A stretch of DNA of 64,000 nt, taken from JAKAWQ01 sp963745975 (lineage in GTDB: Bacteria; Pseudomonadota; Alphaproteobacteria; Acetobacterales; Acetobacteraceae). A program made the translations under genes and the position numbers. Positions 33,590 to 42,251 of the stretch are shown here, one piece after another; within the stretch, counting starts at the first letter, position 1, and every line of letters starts with the position of its first letter. Below the pieces are notes generated by a model that was not told where the DNA came from, made no database searches, and saw nothing but the letters and a program-made list of their open reading frames with translations. The stretch spans positions 806,001 through 870,000 of the forward strand of contig CAVUZJ010000009.1 of the NCBI GenBank assembly GCA_963745975.1, written 5' to 3'.

Positions 33590-34423
33590 ATGCCGACGAT
33601 CGCTCCGCTTCACCCGCTCTTCGCCGCCCGCATCGGCGGGCTCGACCTTACCCAGGATCTCGACGACGCCACCTTCGCTGCCGTGCGTGACGCGTTCGAG
33701 CGCTACTCCGTGCTCGTCTTCCCCGGCCAAAGGATCACCGACGATCAGCAGGTCCGCTTCAGCGAGCGGTTCGGCCAGCTCGAGATGACGCGGGCCGGAG
33801 CGAACGGCGCCGGCAGCAAGCTGATCGTGCTGACCAACATCGCAGCCGACGGCAGCATCGGCGCGCCAACGGACAAGCAAGTGCTGAGCAACCGCGCGAA
33901 CCAGATCTGGCACACCAACTCGTCGTTCAAGCCGATCCCGGCCCGAGCATCCTTGCTCTCGGCGCGCGAGATCCCGCCGCAGGGTGGTGACACGCAATAC
34001 GCCAGCATGCGCGCCGCCTACGCCGCCCTGCCCGATGAGGACAAACGGAGGGTGGAAGAGCTGGTCGCCGTGCATGATTTCGGCTGGTCCCGCTCCCGCG
34101 TCGATGCGGCACTCGTGACCGATGCCGAGCGGGCGGACAACCCACCGGTGCGGCAGCCTGTCGTGGTGGACAGCCAGAACGGCAAGGCCCTGTATCTCGG
34201 GGCGCATGCGCGGTGTATCGAGGGCATGGACGAGGCCGAGAGCCGGGCGCTGATCGACCGGCTGATCTCATTCGGAACGCAGGAGCGGTTCGTCTATAGC
34301 CATCGCTGGGCGCCGAACGACCTCATCCTTTGGGACAACCGGGCAGTGCTGCACCGCGCGACGCCCTTCCGGAGCACCAACGAACGCCGTCACATGGTGC
34401 GCACCACGGTGGCCGGCGCGTAG
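33590..34423 (+). CDS. TauD/TfdA-family dioxygenase with HxN in place of HxD
   Basis: Fe(II)/2-oxoglutarate-dependent dioxygenase family, 277 residues. The fold signature is clear: FPGQRITDDQQVRFSERFG, QIWHTNSSFKPIPARAS, SAREIPPQGGDT, the distal His in DNRAVLHRAT and the 2-oxoglutarate Arg near RRHMVRTT. The iron triad is normally His-x-Asp...His; here H108-T109-N110 (codon AAC at 33917) replaces Asp by Asn. Activity may be reduced or altered, or the base could be an error. ATG at 33590 is preferred; the frame extends upstream without family similarity. The preceding 111 bp separate it from the aldolase gene. Confidence 0.85.
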   Translation: MPTIAPLHPLFAARIGGLDLTQDLDDATFAAVRDAFERYSVLVFPGQRITDDQQVRFSERFGQLEMTRAGANGAGSKLIVLTNIAADGSIGAPTDKQVLSNRANQIWHTNSSFKPIPARASLLSAREIPPQGGDTQYASMRAAYAALPDEDKRRVEELVAVHDFGWSRSRVDAALVTDAERADNPPVRQPVVVDSQNGKALYLGAHARCIEGMDEAESRALIDRLISFGTQERFVYSHRWAPNDLILWDNRAVLHRATPFRSTNERRHMVRTTVAGA

Positions 34424-34479
34424 CAGGGCCTGCACACCGCCGCCGCACAAGCCGCGGCGGAGGCGTCGGGCATGGCCGG

Positions 34480-37400
34480 TCAAATTCGGAAGGCCAATCC
34501 CTTGACCGTTCCGTTCGCGCCGGACTCGGCGATCACGGAGAGCGTGAGCCGGTCCTTGTACGCCCGGAAGACGACCTCGAAGATCGCCGGCTCCCGGCAA
34601 TGGAAGCGGCGCTCCCCCTCGCAGCACCCGAGCACGAAGCCGGCGAAGTCGCCGTGGCAGTCGAAGATCACCTCACAGACCTTGCCGGTGGTCTCGACCT
34701 CCTTGCAGACGATCTTGCCGCCCTGCGGATAGCCGCCGAGCGACGGCGCGATCTTGTCCGGGTCGCCGCCGAGCCCCTGCACGCGGGCGGAAATGAGCCC
34801 GATGTAGCGGATCAGCACGGGACGCCAGCGGTTCGAAGGCGACATCGCGCCGAGCCGCGCCTTCATAATGGCGAGCGTCGTCTCCTCGGCCGGGAGCATC
34901 GCTTCGGCCGTCGATACGGGAACCTTCACCTGGAAGGAGCCGACGATGTAGCGCTCGGTCTTCTGCGGCGCTGCCACCGCCGCCGGCGCGACCGGCGCCT
35001 CCGCGAGCTCCGCGCCGGCGCGCGCTTGTCCGCGTTCCGTGGTCACGATTTGCGGCGTCGGCGGCGGGGGCGGCGGCGGCGGGGGAACGTTGAGCGGACG
35101 GTTGCTGATCCGCCGCACAACAATATTGAACTCCTGCCCCGTCACGACCGTCGGCGGCAGATCGAGGGTGAAGAGTCCGGCGAAGCTCGCCCCCGACGCG
35201 GAGGGGATCGGGACGTAGGTCACGCACTTGGCCGTCTTGCATTCGATCGTGTGGGCGTCCGAGGCTGCGAGCGGATGGGTCCCGTACATCCAGGACGCGA
35301 GCTGAAGGACGCCGGCGCTGTTCGCCTGCGGCCAATAGATGCGCGCCGTCGAGCCGACCGGCGTGTCCCCCCAGAGGATCATGAGCTCGTCGGGGTAGGT
35401 CGCCGGGGTCCCGTCGTAGGGCTTGGCGCTCGGCTTGATGTCGAACGTCTGGGGAACCCGGTGGGTCGAGGGTGGCCCCGGATTGTCCGACGTCGTCACC
35501 TGGAGGTTGCGCTGCGCGAGCAGGCTCGAGTTCTCGGGTGTCGCGATCTGGCCGCCGACACTCTCGATCGGCGCGCCGGAATAGGCGATCTGGGCCACCA
35601 GGCAATGATGCGTCCCGGGCAGGTCCAGCGGCACGACCGCGCCGTTGACCACGTTGTTCGGGTCGTTGACGTTCAGGAAGCAGCCGTAATAGGCCCACTG
35701 CTGATCGCCCTGATTGGCCCCGATGACGATGTCCTGGTTGTTGTAGCCGTTCCCCGTCGGGCCGCCCGAGCCGAATTCGGGATTGCTCGGATCGGAGAAG
35801 TTCGGCGCGTTGCCGGTGGCGAAGAACGGGATCGTGTGGTCGTCGGACGGCGCCTCAGGGTACCCTGGATTGAGGCCCGTCGGGTCGTTGCTGAGATAGG
35901 TGTAGGTCGGGTTCCAGTCGGTGTCGGCGGTCTGCGTCTGCCAGAGGCGGAAGAAGACCTTGACGCCGTCGGCCGCGCCCGCTTGGCCCGGCGTCCCGCG
36001 CAGCCGCACCCGCGCGAGCGCAAAGCTGTAGTTGTTGTAGTTCTGCCCGCCGATGGTCGAAAACGGGGTGACCGAGGAATCGCCGGTCAAGGCGGCCTGC
36101 TGGCCGGGGATGACGTTCTGTGACGGGTCGAAAGGATCGGTCTTCTGCGGGTCGCCGTAGGCGGCATTGAGATGGTTGATCAGCGCCTGGATGTAGGCGA
36201 AAGCGCCGTTCACGTCGAAATGGCCGAGCCCCGTGCTGTTCTCGACGAATTTCGGGCCGCCCGGGACCGGGTACTGGTACTGCGACGCGGGCGCGGCGCC
36301 GGGGGTCGCGGTGAAGACGCGCAGATCCTCGCTGAGCCAGGGGGCGTTGACGTCGTTGTTCGGGTTGGTCGGGCTCGGCAGAACGTTGGTGAAGTAGGGG
36401 TCCGCGCCGGCGAGGAAGAAGAACTCGCTCGTCGCCGGGAAGGCCTGTTGCAGAATTTGGATCGACGCGTTGACCGCCGCGGGCGTCTCGCCGCTCGAGG
36501 GCCACGGGCCGACGCCCGACTGGGCGAAGAGCAGGTTGTAGGGGAAGAGGATCCGCTGCGGGACGTAAGGGTTGGAGGTCTGGTACAGGATCCCGAGGTT
36601 GGTCTTGTCGAGCGCGGTCGTCGTGCCGCCGAAGGCGATGGTCGGCGTGCCCGGTATGGTCGATCCCACGATCCGGCTGCTGAATCCATCGAGTGCCAGG
36701 TAGAAGGCGTCCGGATAGATGCCGTTCGAATGGGCGACGATGTCGCCGACCTCGTCCTTGCCCCACTGGTTCTTGGCGCCGGCGAAGCTCAGCGAGCCGA
36801 GCGGCCACGGGTCGTCTGGGTTCGACCCCGGAATCGAGGCGACCTGATCGGGCGGGAAGGCGTTCGCCAGAAGCCCGGCGAAGTAGGGAAACGGGTCCGA
36901 CGTGTCGCCGGTGAGGTTCTGGTAGACGCCCCTGAGGCACGCGCCGTCGTTGGGAGCGCCGCTCGAATTGAGGCCTGGGGCCGCGGCGATGATCCGCGGG
37001 ATCGTGAACCCAAGCTGGTGATAGAGGTAGTAGATGAAGAGCATCGAGCATCCCGTTCCCGGCCCGTTGCCCGGCCAGTTCAGGGTCGAATTGACGTAGT
37101 CGACGCGCGAGCCGTAGTCGTAGCCCTGCGATGTGCTGGTCTTGTCGTAGTAGCGGGTCGATTGGGGGTTGCTCGTCGGCAGCGAGCTGTTGAGCCACGC
37201 GTCGCCGCTTCCGGTCGAAGTGAGCGTCTGCCCGATCTTGAGCTGGAACTGCTCGGTCAGGAACAAGGACAGCGCCTCGCCGCAGCTCTGTTCATCGTTG
37301 GCGCCTGACGAATAGCCCCAGCCCGCGCTCTGCGCGTGCATGAAGATTTCCGTGACCTCCGCGACGAGGAGCTCGCGCAAGGCGACCGCGGGCCCGGTGC

Positions 37401-37968
37401 CCGGTTTCAGCCGAATCTGCGCCGTCGTATTCGCCCCGCCGGTGAGGACGGTGACGTAGACGGCGATCGGCAGCGACGTGACCGAGCCGATGTTCGTGCC
37501 CGAGGGGAAGAGGGACGCCATCCAGGCGTAATCGGTCGTTTCGCACGCGGCGATCACCGCATTGGTCCGCGCGGGCTCGATCCCCGAAGCCGCGAGCGTG
37601 CTGTCGTAGGAGAAGGCATAGTGGGTGGTGACGCCGCCGCCCGTCAGGCCCGTGGTGACGGCCCATTGGGCGTAGAGCGTCAGATTGGTCGATTGGCTGG
37701 GGAAGGCGAAGGAGGTGTCGGCCGGCCAGCCGTGGATGTTCCCGCCGCCGTTTGGCTCCGTGCTCCAGTAGAGGAAGATCGCGCCGGTCCTGGTCAGGTT
37801 GCCGGTCACGATGTTAAGTGAATTGCCGTTGGAGTCGGTCTGCTGGTAGGGCGGCTTGGTCGTGTCGTTGACGGCGTCGCTGACCGTGTTGCCGGGGCTG
37901 TAGCTGTTGGAATCAACCGGGACCTGTCCGCCAGTTGCCCCGTTGCCGTTGTAAATGACGTTGGCCAT
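34480..37968 (-). CDS. Large protein with InlB-type repeat and Pro-rich linker
   Basis: A 1162-residue protein of unknown function. Residues 2-103 form one InlB B-repeat-like (Flg_new) unit: VIYNGNGATGG, YSPGNTV, GNLTRTGAIFLYWST and NLTLYAQW. There is no signal peptide. Residues about 110-300 contain EVTEIFMHAQSAGW and NDEQSCGEALSLFLTEQ, laid out like the helices of a metallopeptidase but without HExxH. The middle is Asn/Gly/Pro-rich and looks extracellular. A run of nine Pro (about 955) leads to a C-terminal region with seven Cys near the end (CKEVETTGKVCEV, DCHGD, GCCEGERRFHC). GGAGGGGGG precedes the ATG. It is transcribed opposite to its catabolic neighbours and has less biased codon use. 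Confidence 0.7.
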   Translation of the reverse strand: MANVIYNGNGATGGQVPVDSNSYSPGNTVSDAVNDTTKPPYQQTDSNGNSLNIVTGNLTRTGAIFLYWSTEPNGGGNIHGWPADTSFAFPSQSTNLTLYAQWAVTTGLTGGGVTTHYAFSYDSTLAASGIEPARTNAVIAACETTDYAWMASLFPSGTNIGSVTSLPIAVYVTVLTGGANTTAQIRLKPGTGPAVALRELLVAEVTEIFMHAQSAGWGYSSGANDEQSCGEALSLFLTEQFQLKIGQTLTSTGSGDAWLNSSLPTSNPQSTRYYDKTSTSQGYDYGSRVDYVNSTLNWPGNGPGTGCSMLFIYYLYHQLGFTIPRIIAAAPGLNSSGAPNDGACLRGVYQNLTGDTSDPFPYFAGLLANAFPPDQVASIPGSNPDDPWPLGSLSFAGAKNQWGKDEVGDIVAHSNGIYPDAFYLALDGFSSRIVGSTIPGTPTIAFGGTTTALDKTNLGILYQTSNPYVPQRILFPYNLLFAQSGVGPWPSSGETPAAVNASIQILQQAFPATSEFFFLAGADPYFTNVLPSPTNPNNDVNAPWLSEDLRVFTATPGAAPASQYQYPVPGGPKFVENSTGLGHFDVNGAFAYIQALINHLNAAYGDPQKTDPFDPSQNVIPGQQAALTGDSSVTPFSTIGGQNYNNYSFALARVRLRGTPGQAGAADGVKVFFRLWQTQTADTDWNPTYTYLSNDPTGLNPGYPEAPSDDHTIPFFATGNAPNFSDPSNPEFGSGGPTGNGYNNQDIVIGANQGDQQWAYYGCFLNVNDPNNVVNGAVVPLDLPGTHHCLVAQIAYSGAPIESVGGQIATPENSSLLAQRNLQVTTSDNPGPPSTHRVPQTFDIKPSAKPYDGTPATYPDELMILWGDTPVGSTARIYWPQANSAGVLQLASWMYGTHPLAASDAHTIECKTAKCVTYVPIPSASGASFAGLFTLDLPPTVVTGQEFNIVVRRISNRPLNVPPPPPPPPPTPQIVTTERGQARAGAELAEAPVAPAAVAAPQKTERYIVGSFQVKVPVSTAEAMLPAEETTLAIMKARLGAMSPSNRWRPVLIRYIGLISARVQGLGGDPDKIAPSLGGYPQGGKIVCKEVETTGKVCEVIFDCHGDFAGFVLGCCEGERRFHCREPAIFEVVFRAYKDRLTLSVIAESGANGTVKGLAFRI

Positions 37969-38375
37969 ACCCCCCTCCGAACTCTATTGTAGGTCTATTG
38001 TACGCAGCGCTTCGGGTAGCGAGTGCAGGACTAATTTGCTTATGCTTGCAATCGTCTCTTTATTTCATTTTTGTACCAATATTGTATTAAGAGGACCCTA
38101 TCTCAAAGGGCCTTCTGCCCGTCCGAGAATCGATGTTTCAATCCCTTGGCGCAAAAGCCGCCCGATCGCCATGATCTACGTCACATCCGATCTGATGCGT
38201 TCGATGGGTTCGAACCCGATGGTTCGTTGCAGCGACCGCCGGCTATGAGTGGCTGGCCGAAACCGCGGACGGTGTGGGAGGCGCTGCGACTTGCCGAGGG
38301 CGAGCTTCACGCTTGGCGCTGCCGGGCAGCGAGTCTCCGGGACCGGCGGTGCAGCCAATGGTAGTCCGCGAGACG
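37969..38375. other. AT-rich intergenic stretch with tandem TCTATTGTA
   Basis: No gene is seen. The stretch 38020-38100 is clearly richer in A and T than the surroundings. TCTATTGTA occurs twice (37983-37991 and 37994-38002), just upstream of the start of the 1162-residue protein gene; on the minus strand this reads TACAATAGA twice and could hold a -10 element or an operator. The rest up to the IS5 remnant has no recognisable content. Confidence 0.4.
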
Positions 38376-38561
38376 GATCGATTGGACGCATCCGGCGCTG
38401 GACAGTTCGTCCACCCCAGGCAAAAAGGAGGTTCTGCGGCAGGGCCGAGCCCAACCGACCGTGGTCGTCCCGGTACGAGACGCCATCTCGTCACCGGATG
38501 CCAAGCTATCCCGCTCGGCCTCGTCGTGACCGGAGCGAACGTGCATGACAGCGTGCCCTCG
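38376..38561 (+). pseudogene. IS5-family transposase remnant
   Basis: About 62 codons in one frame read like the middle of an IS5-type transposase: QKGGSAAGPSPTDRG, then RPGTRRHLVT, IPLGLVVTGANVHDS. In intact elements this is the region around the first catalytic Asp and the following strand. Nothing recognisable lies before or after, there is no start codon of its own, and no terminal repeats were found. It ends about 70 bp before the dialkylglycine decarboxylase gene. It shows past insertion and decay here. Confidence 0.75.
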
Positions 38562-38634
38562 ATTCCGGCGCCTCACCGTCCGCAACGAACGGCGTCGCGA
38601 TCTCCATTCGGACATGACCGAAAGGGACGACAGG

Positions 38635-39954
38635 ATGGACGAAGATCTTCGCGACGCCGCCAAGGAATACCTGGTGCGCTATGGCGGGGACGTGTTTCCG
38701 AACCTGTTCCGCTCCGCCAAGGGCACGATCGTGCGGGACAGCGACGGTCGCGAGTACCTCGATTTCACGTCCGGCCAGATGTGCGCCACGATCGGCCACA
38801 ACCACCCCGCCATCGTCGCGGCCGTGCACCGGGCGGGCGAGAAGGCGTTCCACTTTTTCAGCGGCATGATTCCCGAAGTGGTGGCGGAGCTGGCACGGAC
38901 GCTGGCGCACGAGTGGCTGCCCGGCGATCTCAAGCGGACGATCTTCATCAACACCGGGTCGGAGGCGACCGAGGTCGCGCTCCGGATGGCGAAGATGTAC
39001 ACCGGCGGCTACGAGATCCTGGTCCTCGGCGGCTCGTGGCATGGCATCACGGGCGGCGCCAGCGCCGTCTCGATGGCGAGCGACCGCAAGGGCTACGGCG
39101 TTCCTACGCCGGGCGTGTTCGTCATCCCGGAGCCGAACGCCTACCGCCCCCTGATGCCCGGCCTCGGTGCGGAAGACTCGGCGCTGGCCGGCCTGGACCT
39201 CGCGCTCAAGCTGTTCGACATGCAATCCGCCGGGCGGGGTGCGGCCATCATGGTCGAGCCGGTGATCAGCGCCGGCGGTGTGCTGGTGCCGCCGCGATCA
39301 TTCATGCAGGCGCTCCGCAAGGCCGCGGACGAGCGTGGCATGCTGCTGATCTTCGATGAGGCGCAGACGGCGTTTGGCCGCATCGGCACCCGCACCGGGT
39401 CCGAGCATTTCGGCGTCGTGCCGGATATCATGACGATGTCCAAGACGCTTGGCGGAGGCCTTCCGCTGGCCGCGGTGGCGACGACCGCGAAGATCGAGGA
39501 GGTGCTGCACGAGCGGCACTTCACGTTCTACACCAGCCATGTCTCCGACCCGCTGACGGCGGAGGTCGGACTGGCCGTGCTGAGGGTGATCGCCGAGGAG
39601 CATCTCGTCGAACGGGCCAACGAGATGGGCAGCTACCTGCGCAGCGGCTTGGAGCAGCTCCAGCAGCGCCATGAAGCGATCGGCGACGTGCGCGGGTTGG
39701 GGCTGCTGCTCGGCGTGGAACTGGTCCAGGACCGGAAATCGCGCGCCCCGGCCCACAGGCTTGGCGCGCTGACGACGCAGAAATGCTTCGAGAAGGGGCT
39801 GAGCATGAACATAAGGCGGCGCCCGGAACGCGGCTCGGTCTGGCGGATCGCGCCGCCGCTGACGGTGTCCCATGACGAGATCGATCGCGCCGTCGCCATT
39901 CTGGGCGAGGCGTTGGGTGAAAGCCTCGATGAAATGGCTTCGGGTGCCGCCTGA
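38635..39954 (+). CDS. dgdA: 2,2-dialkylglycine decarboxylase-like class III aminotransferase
   Basis: PLP enzyme that decarboxylates 2,2-dialkylglycines and transaminates the product, or a close relative. The 439-residue protein follows the dialkylglycine decarboxylase pattern closely: LVRYGG, FTSGQM, FSGMIPEVV, SWHGITGGA, IFDEAQTAFGR and, at the end, LSMNIRRRP and WRIAPPLTVS. The PLP Lys is in MSKTLGGGLPLAA. ATG at 38635 follows AAAGGGACGACAGG; ATG at 38614 is an alternative. It lies just after an IS5 remnant. No DgdR-like regulator is beside it. Confidence 0.85.
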   Translation: MDEDLRDAAKEYLVRYGGDVFPNLFRSAKGTIVRDSDGREYLDFTSGQMCATIGHNHPAIVAAVHRAGEKAFHFFSGMIPEVVAELARTLAHEWLPGDLKRTIFINTGSEATEVALRMAKMYTGGYEILVLGGSWHGITGGASAVSMASDRKGYGVPTPGVFVIPEPNAYRPLMPGLGAEDSALAGLDLALKLFDMQSAGRGAAIMVEPVISAGGVLVPPRSFMQALRKAADERGMLLIFDEAQTAFGRIGTRTGSEHFGVVPDIMTMSKTLGGGLPLAAVATTAKIEEVLHERHFTFYTSHVSDPLTAEVGLAVLRVIAEEHLVERANEMGSYLRSGLEQLQQRHEAIGDVRGLGLLLGVELVQDRKSRAPAHRLGALTTQKCFEKGLSMNIRRRPERGSVWRIAPPLTVSHDEIDRAVAILGEALGESLDEMASGAA

Positions 39955-40272
39955 CGCCGACGGGCAAGGCGGCGAGGTCCGCTCTCGAGGTTGTCGAGAG
40001 CGGGACTCTGAGGCCGGCTTGGGCGGAAAGCGGCCGATCGGCATCCGGGGCGGAACCGTCGAGAGCTCGCGCTCCGCAGACTTCGAAATATCTCGGCTTC
40101 GGGGTCAACGCCCGATGTCGGTGCCGCCCAAACGGCACATGCTATCCCCCGCAGGGCGTGGCCGGAGGCCCTCGCCCCTACGAGCACGGTTTCTCTCGTA
40201 GCCCCGTCAGTTCAGCCCATCCCCCAGGCGCAGCCTCTCGCCTTAGGGCATAGAACGGCTGTCGCCTGCCGG
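39955..40272. other. Intergenic region after dgdA
   Basis: No coding signal is seen. GCTCTCGA (39981-39988) pairs with TCGAGAGC (39994-40001) around a 5-nt loop; it could be a weak terminator for dgdA but has no T-run. The rest shows nothing recognisable. Confidence 0.4.
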
Positions 40273-40464
40273 CTAGCCGCGTGCCGGCGGAACCGGAGCC
40301 GGGGCCGGGGCCGGAGCCGGGGGCGGGGCCGCTTGGACCGGCGCGGGCGGCGGTGGCTTCGCAGCACAGGCCGCGAGGGCCATCACGGGAGCCACGACGG
40401 CAACCATTGCCGCACTACGCAACAGCCTGTGGCGGGCCACTGGTGTCTTGGAATCGGCGGACAT
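40273..40464 (-). CDS. Small proline-rich lipoprotein
   Basis: A 63-residue predicted lipoprotein. A basic start (ARHRLLRS) and hydrophobic core (AAMVAVVAPVMALAA) lead to a lipobox ending in Cys (ALAAC), after which the mature part is almost only Ala and Pro (PPPAPVQAAPPPAPAPAP). AGGGAG lies upstream of the ATG. Such short Pro/Ala lipoproteins may span part of the periplasm. It is divergent from the L,D-transpeptidase lipoprotein. Low-complexity sequence makes it impossible to name a family. Confidence 0.5.
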   Translation of the reverse strand: MSADSKTPVARHRLLRSAAMVAVVAPVMALAACAAKPPPPAPVQAAPPPAPAPAPAPVPPARG

Positions 40465-40644
40465 TTCGTTACTCCCTGGTTGAATGGCTGGTGGACAAAC
40501 CGCAGTTTAAAGGGAATTCTTTGTAAAGAGTCAAACGACTAGTGGCGTCGGTCGAAGAAAGGTCGAGGAGAGGCATTCGTGCGCGCGCCGTGGCACAGGG
40601 TCGAATTGGGCCGCCAAAAGCCATTGGGTTCCGCTGGGGCTCAA

Positions 40645-42084
40645 ATGTCCCGGCGGAGCGCGATTGCAGGCGGCACGATCGCTCTCGCCGCGGCGTGCAT
40701 GCTTGCCGGGTGCGGTGTGGATCCGGATCCCGATCCGGCCGATCCGCCTCTCAAGTCCGGTGCGGTCTCGGTGCCGGCGCCGGATGCCAATACCGAACTC
40801 GGCAGGCGGATCGATGGCGCGCCCCCGTTGGCCGTCGCCGGTGAACGGTTGAATGCCGGATTGCTACGGCGCTTCTACGCCCGCCATGGCTTCGAACCGC
40901 TCTGGACGACCAGGCAAGCGCAGGCCAATTCGCTGGTGGACGCCGTGTTGCGCGCCGGCGATCAGGGTCTTGACCCCGAACTGTTCCACGCGGACCTGCT
41001 GCGGCAGAGATCGACATTGCCGCCGCTCGATCGCGAGTTGGTGCTGTCGGACGCCTTCCTCTCGTATGCCGACGCGCTGGCCCGCGGCGCCGTGCCGGTT
41101 GAACGCCGAGGAGACGACGAGGTTCTGACGCCCGGGCCGGTCGATGTGCCTGCCGCGCTCGACGATGCAATCGGCAGCCCCGATCCGGCGGCCGTGATCG
41201 AGGCGCTGGCGCCGACGACGCCGACCTACCTGGCGCTGCTTCAAGCGTTGCAGATGTACCGCTCGGGCAACGGGGGCACGACGGACCGCCTGCGCAAGAT
41301 CGAGGTGAACCTTGAACGCCAACGCTGGCTGCCGCGGCCGCTGCCGGCGGACCGCGTCTGGGTCAATGTTGCCGACGAGCGACTGGACGTTTATCGCGCC
41401 GATCTGCCGGTTTTCTCGACACGGGTGGTTGTTGGCGAAGATGTCAAAATCAATCAGAGCCCAGAGTTTCGTGCCACGATCAACGCGATTTTCTACGACC
41501 CTCCATGGGTTATCCCGAGCGACATCGTTGCGAGGGAGATCCTGCCGGAGGTCAGTCGCGACCCGAATTATTTAACGCAGAATGACATGGTCGCGCTGAC
41601 GAACGGCGAGGTCGAGCAGCTACCGGGGCCCGACGCGGGGCTCGGGCTGATCATGTTCGACATGCTCAATCGGTTCGACGTTTACCTGCACGACACCCCG
41701 GATAGATATATCTTCGACCGCGCGGACCGCCGCATCAGCCATGGATGCATCCGGGTACAGGACCCAAGAGAATTGGCCGCCCTGCTGTTGCGGCAACCGA
41801 TCGCCGCGATCAATCAAGGCATTGCGATGGGTAGCACCACCCGACACAATCTGCCCGTGCCCGTGCCGGTTTTCGTGGTCTATGAGACCGCGTTTGTCGA
41901 TATCGTGGGCACGCTGCAATTCCGCCCGGATTTCTACGACCGCGACGCCTGGATCTGGCAACAGCTGCAGAGACGCCCTGACGGATCGGTTCTCACGACA
42001 GAGGCGGACAATCGGCCGATTTCGCCGGTGCGCTTCGCTAGCCTGGGGCCCCCGACAGATCACGCGTTGCCGAGGCAACGCTAA
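40645..42084 (+). CDS. L,D-transpeptidase, YcbB-like lipoprotein
   Basis: Cell-wall enzyme forming 3-3 peptidoglycan cross-links or attaching proteins to the wall. The 479-residue protein starts with a signal and lipobox (AACMLAGC). A scaffold region follows (LLRRFYARHGFEPLWTT), then the YkuD-type catalytic domain from about 245 (VWVNVADERLDVYRADLPVFSTRV) with catalytic His366 and Cys368 in SHGCIRVQDP. ATG at 40645 is chosen because the signal peptide starts there. Its last 137 bases before the stop region recur, diverged, at 45583-45719. Confidence 0.88.
   Translation: MSRRSAIAGGTIALAAACMLAGCGVDPDPDPADPPLKSGAVSVPAPDANTELGRRIDGAPPLAVAGERLNAGLLRRFYARHGFEPLWTTRQAQANSLVDAVLRAGDQGLDPELFHADLLRQRSTLPPLDRELVLSDAFLSYADALARGAVPVERRGDDEVLTPGPVDVPAALDDAIGSPDPAAVIEALAPTTPTYLALLQALQMYRSGNGGTTDRLRKIEVNLERQRWLPRPLPADRVWVNVADERLDVYRADLPVFSTRVVVGEDVKINQSPEFRATINAIFYDPPWVIPSDIVAREILPEVSRDPNYLTQNDMVALTNGEVEQLPGPDAGLGLIMFDMLNRFDVYLHDTPDRYIFDRADRRISHGCIRVQDPRELAALLLRQPIAAINQGIAMGSTTRHNLPVPVPVFVVYETAFVDIVGTLQFRPDFYDRDAWIWQQLQRRPDGSVLTTEADNRPISPVRFASLGPPTDHALPRQR
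41911..42047 (+). repeat. 3' segment of L,D-transpeptidase gene, repeated at 45583
   Basis: 137 bases encoding TLQFRPDFYDRDAWIWQQLQ and the following 25 residues match 45583-45719 without gaps, with 12 differences (about 91 percent identity). The two copies flank the LysR, SDR and Rossmann-VOC genes in direct orientation. Confidence 0.85.
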
Positions 42085-42251
42085 CCGACCCTTCGTGGCT
42101 TGAAGCGGTGCTGTCAGCCTTCGGGATCGTGGTTCATACGACCCTTGCGGCCGACTTGGGCCGATAGGTATGGACAGGTTTTGTCGAGAGCCCGTCTAGA
42201 GGATGTTATCGATCCAACCGACGGGTGCGGTCGCCGGCGACCTGCCGCTCG

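Noticed and set aside
37969..38375. AT-rich patch as a possible prophage or plasmid origin
   Set aside because: No iterons, integrase or replication gene nearby; the promoter of the adjacent large gene is a simpler explanation.
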